Source: Pseudofulvibacter geojedonensis
GTDB lineage: Bacteria > Bacteroidota > Bacteroidia > Flavobacteriales > Flavobacteriaceae
Direction: 5' to 3'
Length of the DNA stretch: 64,000 bases
Assembly (NCBI RefSeq): GCF_042675745.1
Contig: NZ_JBHTJM010000002.1
Location: 372,001-436,000 of the forward strand
This document shows positions 60,068 through 64,000 of the stretch, piece by piece. The notes below the pieces were generated by a model that saw nothing but the letters and a program-made list of their open reading frames with translations, ran no database searches and was not told the DNA's origin. The stretch's first letter is position 1, and every line of letters begins with the position of its first letter. The position numbers were made by a program, and so were the translations under genes.

Positions 60068-61984
60068 ATGAGACCTAAATATATAAATCTATTACTCTTA
60101 TTTTTAATATTATTCATTTATAAAGTTTACTCCCAAAAAGCAACTTTAGACTCGCTTCGTTATAATTATACAGTATCAAATAATTCTAATAAAAGAGTTC
60201 GTTCTTTACTTGATATTGCAAATTATTACAAACCAATAAGCCTAGATAGTGTTATATTTTATTCAAAAGAGATTAAAAAGAATAACAAACTAGAAGAAAG
60301 TAATCCACTAAATATAGAACGTTTACTATTAGAAGGACATATAGCAGCTAGAACAAATAATGATTCATTGTTTTTTAATATTATAGATAAAGCCTTGGAG
60401 TTGGCTATAAAAAACAACGAAATTATTTTAGAAGGTCGTTCTTACTATGAAAAAGCTACTTTTTATTATGAAAAATCTAACTTTTCAAAAGTATTAGAGT
60501 TTAGTCTAAAAGCTGAAAACACTTTTAATAAAACTGATAGTATATTTCTTATTAAGATTAGAAATCTAGATCATATAGCCTTTTTCAATTTAGAATTTGA
60601 GAACTATGAAAAGACCTTAGAGTATTTAAACAAAGTTATTGAATTAACTAAAAATTCTAACTTCCCTAAATCTGAAGCTCATGCATACAGTTCTTTAGCC
60701 TGTGTGTATAGTGAAATGGGCAATCATAATAAAGCTTTAAAATATATAAATATTGCCAAAGAAAAATTTAAACAAATTGCTGATGAAAATGGCAATTCTA
60801 TGGTAATCCACAACACTGGTATTTTATATTTTAACAAAGGAGAGTATAATAAGGCAAAAAATATTTTTGAAAAAACAATTAACACACCTCTTTCTAAAAG
60901 AACTGGAAACAATATAGAAGGGTACTTATATTTAGCAAAAATAGCACTACATAATAAGGATTATGAAATTGCTTTAAACAAATTAAATTATGCGGAAGAA
61001 GCTTCTAATAACATTTTACGTAAAGATTTATACCCAAAAATTCTTATAGAAAAAGCTAAGGTATATCATTCTAACGGATCTCCCAAGGAAGCTCTAAGAA
61101 TCCTAAATAAGGTTATTAAACTCCCTCATAAAAATTACTTCAAAGAAGACTTACGAAATGCTTACTTACTTAAATCAAACATATATAATTCTTTAGAAAA
61201 TGATAAAGAAGAATTGTTAGCTTACAAAAGTTATGTTAACTTAAAAGATGAATATCAGCGAAAAAACAATTTTTATAACATTGAATTTTTAAAGTTTACT
61301 TTTGAGCAAGAGTTGTCTAACAAAGAAATCGCTGAACAAAAAAGAATTATCAAATCTTTAGAAGAAAAAGATAAAATTAAAACCAAAAACAACTTAATTC
61401 TAATTATTGGAACATTAATAATTATCATATTTTCAATCATTTCTTTTTTTAGGTACAAAAAAATTAACCGCTTAAATAAAAAAAGATGGGATGCAGAAAG
61501 AAAAGTAACAGAACTAGAGCAAGAGCAATTAATTATTGAACAAAAACAATTAGAACTTAATGCTAATGCTAGAAAAAAACAGTTAACAGACTTTGCAATA
61601 CACATAGCAGAAAAAAACGAACTATTAGAAAAAATAAAAGATCAAATAGTGAATGCCAATCTAGATGGAAATAATGCTTCTATACGAAGTTTATTATTAT
61701 TTATAAATGAGGACATAAAAAAGAACAAAGAAAAATCTCAATTATATACTAATGTAGAAAAAAACAATGATGCGTTTTATAATAACTTAAGTATTAATTA
61801 TCCTGACTTGACTGAGAAAGAGAAAAAAATTGCCTCATTAATTAGATTAGGTTATTCATCAAAACAAATTAGCGATCAGCTTAATGTTGCCAAGGTTAGC
61901 GTTAATAATTACAGAAGTATGCTTAGAAAAAAATTAAACCTAGATAGAACTCAAAATTTAGTTGAGTTTATTAAAAATATTTAA
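60068..61984 (+). CDS. TPR - transmembrane - LuxR-type HTH regulator
   Basis: 638 residues. Signal/TM-like N-terminus (INLLLLFLILFIYKVYSQ), ~8 TPR-like helical pairs to residue ~430 (for example AYSSLACVYSEMGNHNKALKYI), a TM helix (NNLILIIGTLIIIIFSIISF, ~442-462), a coiled coil (~470-520) and a C-terminal HTH (LTEKEKKIASLIRLGYSSKQISDQLNVAKVSVNNYRSMLRKKL). TPRs would face the periplasm and the HTH the cytosol, a one-component membrane regulator common in Flavobacteriaceae. It lacks kinase and receiver domains. The neighbouring minus-strand secreted-protein genes are plausible targets (inference). Confidence 0.82.
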   Translation: MRPKYINLLLLFLILFIYKVYSQKATLDSLRYNYTVSNNSNKRVRSLLDIANYYKPISLDSVIFYSKEIKKNNKLEESNPLNIERLLLEGHIAARTNNDSLFFNIIDKALELAIKNNEIILEGRSYYEKATFYYEKSNFSKVLEFSLKAENTFNKTDSIFLIKIRNLDHIAFFNLEFENYEKTLEYLNKVIELTKNSNFPKSEAHAYSSLACVYSEMGNHNKALKYINIAKEKFKQIADENGNSMVIHNTGILYFNKGEYNKAKNIFEKTINTPLSKRTGNNIEGYLYLAKIALHNKDYEIALNKLNYAEEASNNILRKDLYPKILIEKAKVYHSNGSPKEALRILNKVIKLPHKNYFKEDLRNAYLLKSNIYNSLENDKEELLAYKSYVNLKDEYQRKNNFYNIEFLKFTFEQELSNKEIAEQKRIIKSLEEKDKIKTKNNLILIIGTLIIIIFSIISFFRYKKINRLNKKRWDAERKVTELEQEQLIIEQKQLELNANARKKQLTDFAIHIAEKNELLEKIKDQIVNANLDGNNASIRSLLLFINEDIKKNKEKSQLYTNVEKNNDAFYNNLSINYPDLTEKEKKIASLIRLGYSSKQISDQLNVAKVSVNNYRSMLRKKLNLDRTQNLVEFIKNI

Positions 61985-62082
61985 TCTATACAAAAACCTA
62001 TTTTTTTAATATCACTAAAAACAGTGATGCCAATAAAATACCCTAATAAGGTTATAAAATTGCTTGTTATATATTTGAAACT

Positions 62083-62457
62083 ATGACAGTAACAACCAAC
62101 CTCATAAAACAATCTATTAAAGATTACTTGCATCAAAAAGATAAACAAGTTAAAAATACAATCCTTTTCGACTTTATACTAAGTGAAGCAGAATGGAATG
62201 ACTATTTTGATACTTTAATGGCTAAAATTGGTGTTATTAATTTTGGCGTTAAAACCGACGACAACAAGCAATGGGATTGCTATATCAACTACTACCCATT
62301 TAATATTTTTGGCTTACCAGCAGGCATTACTATGCTTAATAACCGTAAAACAACTCAAATGGCAGCTTACATTATTATACATGACCAAATAGTAACCTTA
62401 TTAGAAAACGCAGATAAAAAGAAATTAGAAGCAGCTCTATCACAAAAAATAGGCTAG
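62083..62457 (+). CDS. Uncharacterised cytosolic protein
   Basis: 124 residues, no signal peptide or TM segment. Mixed alpha/beta pattern with hydrophobic core segments (KIGVINFGVKTDDNKQWDCYINYYP, FGLPAGITML, AAYIIIHDQIVTLLENADKKKLEAAL). I do not recognise a family. A TATATTTG -7-like element (62070-62077) ends 5 nt before the ATG. It converges with the beta-propeller lipoprotein gene, sharing a terminator whose stem overlaps its stop codon. Confidence 0.7.
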   Translation: MTVTTNLIKQSIKDYLHQKDKQVKNTILFDFILSEAEWNDYFDTLMAKIGVINFGVKTDDNKQWDCYINYYPFNIFGLPAGITMLNNRKTTQMAAYIIIHDQIVTLLENADKKKLEAALSQKIG

Positions 62458-62480
62458 AATTAAATTCTAGCCTATTTTTT
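62444..62480. terminator. Bidirectional terminator overlapping a stop codon
   Basis: AAAAAATAGGCTAGAAT - TAA - ATTCTAGCCTATTTTTT, a perfect 17-bp stem between convergent genes. The left arm includes the last codons and the TAG stop of the 62083 gene. Confidence 0.9.
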
Positions 62481-62491
62481 AATTTTATATC

Positions 62492-63874
62492 TTAATTGAA
62501 ATAAATAGCTTCGGGGTGCACTCCAACTGTTAAAGTTCCTAAAGAAGCATTGTTATCTGCTAAATTATATACATTTATACTTCCATTAGCTACAGAGTCT
62601 ACTACATCAGAAACATATAATTTATCATTATTAATAGCTATTGTATAAGCGGGTGTAGTTAAAATTGCAGTAGTTGATACCGTAGTTTCTGTTTCAAGCA
62701 TGTCATAAATAGAATTATTTAAAGCATAATACAATTTACCGTTGTAGTAACTTAATGTATTTGGATGATCTGTTGCATTGGTAAAGTCTATTGTAGTAAC
62801 CATAGTATCATCTGTTGTATTAATCTTAACTAATTTCCCTCCTGTTTCTGAACCGCTACTAGCAGGGTTCCCTTCGCATAACACCCAAATATTATTAGCA
62901 CTATCAAAAACCATTTCATCTGGAACATCTCCTACTGGTATCGTTGTAATGTTTGTAACATCCGAAGTTGGGATTACAGATACCTTATTGTTCTGGTTTA
63001 TTCCTCCTTTATGAGAAATATATAGCTTACCACTTCTTGCTAAAATTCTTTCTGGACCTTCTGCTACATTAATATCATTATTAGAATCTATACTATTAGT
63101 TGCAAGATCTACTACAGCAACATAATCATCATCAGTAACATTTGGGTCATTCCAGTTGGTTACATAAGCTTTATCTCCAGAAACAGTCATATAGCGCGGA
63201 TTATTTAAACCTGTTTCTATAGTCGCTTCTTTAAAAAACGAATACCTGTTTACAACTATTATTTTGTTCGCTCCAGAAACAATTAAGTATGCCTTATCGT
63301 TATGAAAAGCTATAGATTGTAATCCGTTTCCAATATTTTCTCCATTTACTGCACTATAAATTTGTTGTTCTACAGCAGATAAATCATTTTTTATATAACT
63401 AACGGTTCCAACCCCTGCTCCACCTTTATTAGCTATTAACACACCACTTTGGTAAGCAATACTTTCGTCGTCTATAATAGTTATAGTAAGAGTGTCAGAC
63501 TGATTTACGAAAATATTTGGATCTGATATAGTGGTTACCGTTAAAACAATATCTTCTTGCTCTTCTATTAAATTATCGTCTACCAAGTTTACTACTAAAC
63601 TTACTGATGTTTCTCCAGCAGGTAAAACTACACTTAAACCAGCTACAGAATAATCGTCTGGAGAAACAGCAGTACCCGTTAATTCAAAATTAATAGTAAC
63701 ATCATTATTTACAGGACTTAATAAATTGAATGTAATTTCTGTAGTACCATCAGCTTCGTTTACAGATGTATTTCCTCCTAAAAAGAAATTATCTGGTTGA
63801 AAATTAACTCCCTCATCATCTGTACAAGAAAAAGTTAATACTAGTAGCACTGCTAGGTATAAAAATTTATTCAT
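62492..63874 (-). CDS. Calx-beta / beta-propeller lipoprotein (DUF5074/YncE-like)
   Basis: 460 residues. Lipoprotein signal with lipobox-like LTFSC, followed by DDEG. Residues ~30-140 form a Calx-beta-like domain (VNEADGTTEITFNLLSP, VVLPAGETSVSLVVNLVDDNLIEEQEDIVLTV). Residues ~150-460 form a seven-bladed YncE-like propeller (GLQSIAFHNDKAYLIVSGANKI, NPRYMTVSGDKAYVTNW, AEGPERILARSGKLYI, DVPDEMVFDSANNIWVL). Such lipoproteins often accompany TonB-dependent receptors, and one may lie just upstream outside the window. Surface or periplasmic; ligand unknown. Confidence 0.85.
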   Translation of the reverse strand: MNKFLYLAVLLVLTFSCTDDEGVNFQPDNFFLGGNTSVNEADGTTEITFNLLSPVNNDVTINFELTGTAVSPDDYSVAGLSVVLPAGETSVSLVVNLVDDNLIEEQEDIVLTVTTISDPNIFVNQSDTLTITIIDDESIAYQSGVLIANKGGAGVGTVSYIKNDLSAVEQQIYSAVNGENIGNGLQSIAFHNDKAYLIVSGANKIIVVNRYSFFKEATIETGLNNPRYMTVSGDKAYVTNWNDPNVTDDDYVAVVDLATNSIDSNNDINVAEGPERILARSGKLYISHKGGINQNNKVSVIPTSDVTNITTIPVGDVPDEMVFDSANNIWVLCEGNPASSGSETGGKLVKINTTDDTMVTTIDFTNATDHPNTLSYYNGKLYYALNNSIYDMLETETTVSTTAILTTPAYTIAINNDKLYVSDVVDSVANGSINVYNLADNNASLGTLTVGVHPEAIYFN

Positions 63875-63961
63875 GATTTGTAAATACTGTAAAATATTAG
63901 TCTCTGTAAAAGTAAACTATTTTATCTTAAGTCAAAAGCCACAAACATAACGCTTATTTAA

Positions 63962-64000
63962 TTAGTTTATTTTTTCAACTAACAGTCTCCCATAAAAACT
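63962..64000 (-). CDS. Possible 3' end of an upstream gene (partial)
   Basis: A frame open at the right edge reads SFYGRLLVEKIN and stops at 63962, 87 nt upstream of the lipoprotein gene. It could be the C-terminus of a TonB-dependent receptor, as expected from context, but twelve codons cannot prove that it is coding. Confidence 0.25.
   Translation of the reverse strand, partial: SFYGRLLVEKIN

Overview
The window looks like a chromosomal segment of a marine-type flavobacterium (Bacteroidota, Flavobacteriaceae). Base composition is very AT-rich. Start codons lack Shine-Dalgarno sequences. The clearest promoters (tRNA genes, an acyltransferase gene) have the Bacteroidota pattern TTG - about 19-20 nt - TAnnTTTG. 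Several secreted proteins end in type IX secretion (T9SS) sorting domains, and several families are typical of the group (DUF6452, DUF6048, DUF4290, START-like, YqgE).

Layout. 1-1653 is the 3' end of a large T9SS surface protein. 2057-7355 holds rocD with a possibly structured leader, a DUF6452/DUF6048 pair and an Omp85-type outer-membrane protein. 7522-18541 is mostly housekeeping: tRNA-Tyr, clpC, gyrA, a TPR protein, an NlpC/P60 hydrolase, a thiolase and a PgpH-like HD phosphohydrolase. A tRNA-Ser/Pro/Arg cluster follows (18652-19020).

19434-35521 is an accessory surface region. It has a two-gene operon: a 2955-residue protein (TIG, metzincin protease, eight leucine-rich modules, dockerin-like C-terminus) and a small T9SS protein with a cohesin-like body. 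Upstream lie a 1547-residue phage-tail-fibre-like protein with an S74 intramolecular chaperone and a membrane-bound LuxR-type regulator. The two giant genes share a conserved upstream element. My best candidate for an undescribed system is the giant LRR-protease docking onto the T9SS-exported small protein.

35674-52183 returns to core genes: MscS channel, P450, rhomboid protease, lipid A-type acyltransferase with aquaporin, two OmpA-like paralogues around a glutathione peroxidase, murA (Asp instead of Cys), DUF4290, DUF493, an AAA ATPase with RecQ, fmt, HU, YqgE, a class IV aminotransferase and a START-like protein; tRNA-Met follows.

52762-61984 is a second secreted-protein locus: two paralogous GH12-like/FN3 proteins (one frameshifted and truncated), a parallel beta-helix T9SS protein and a small secreted protein, next to a TPR-TM-LuxR regulator. 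An 18-nt sequence recurs, in opposite orientation, upstream of two of these genes, with a related copy upstream of a third. The window ends with a small unknown protein and a beta-propeller lipoprotein.

All family assignments come from reading motifs by eye; no database search was run.
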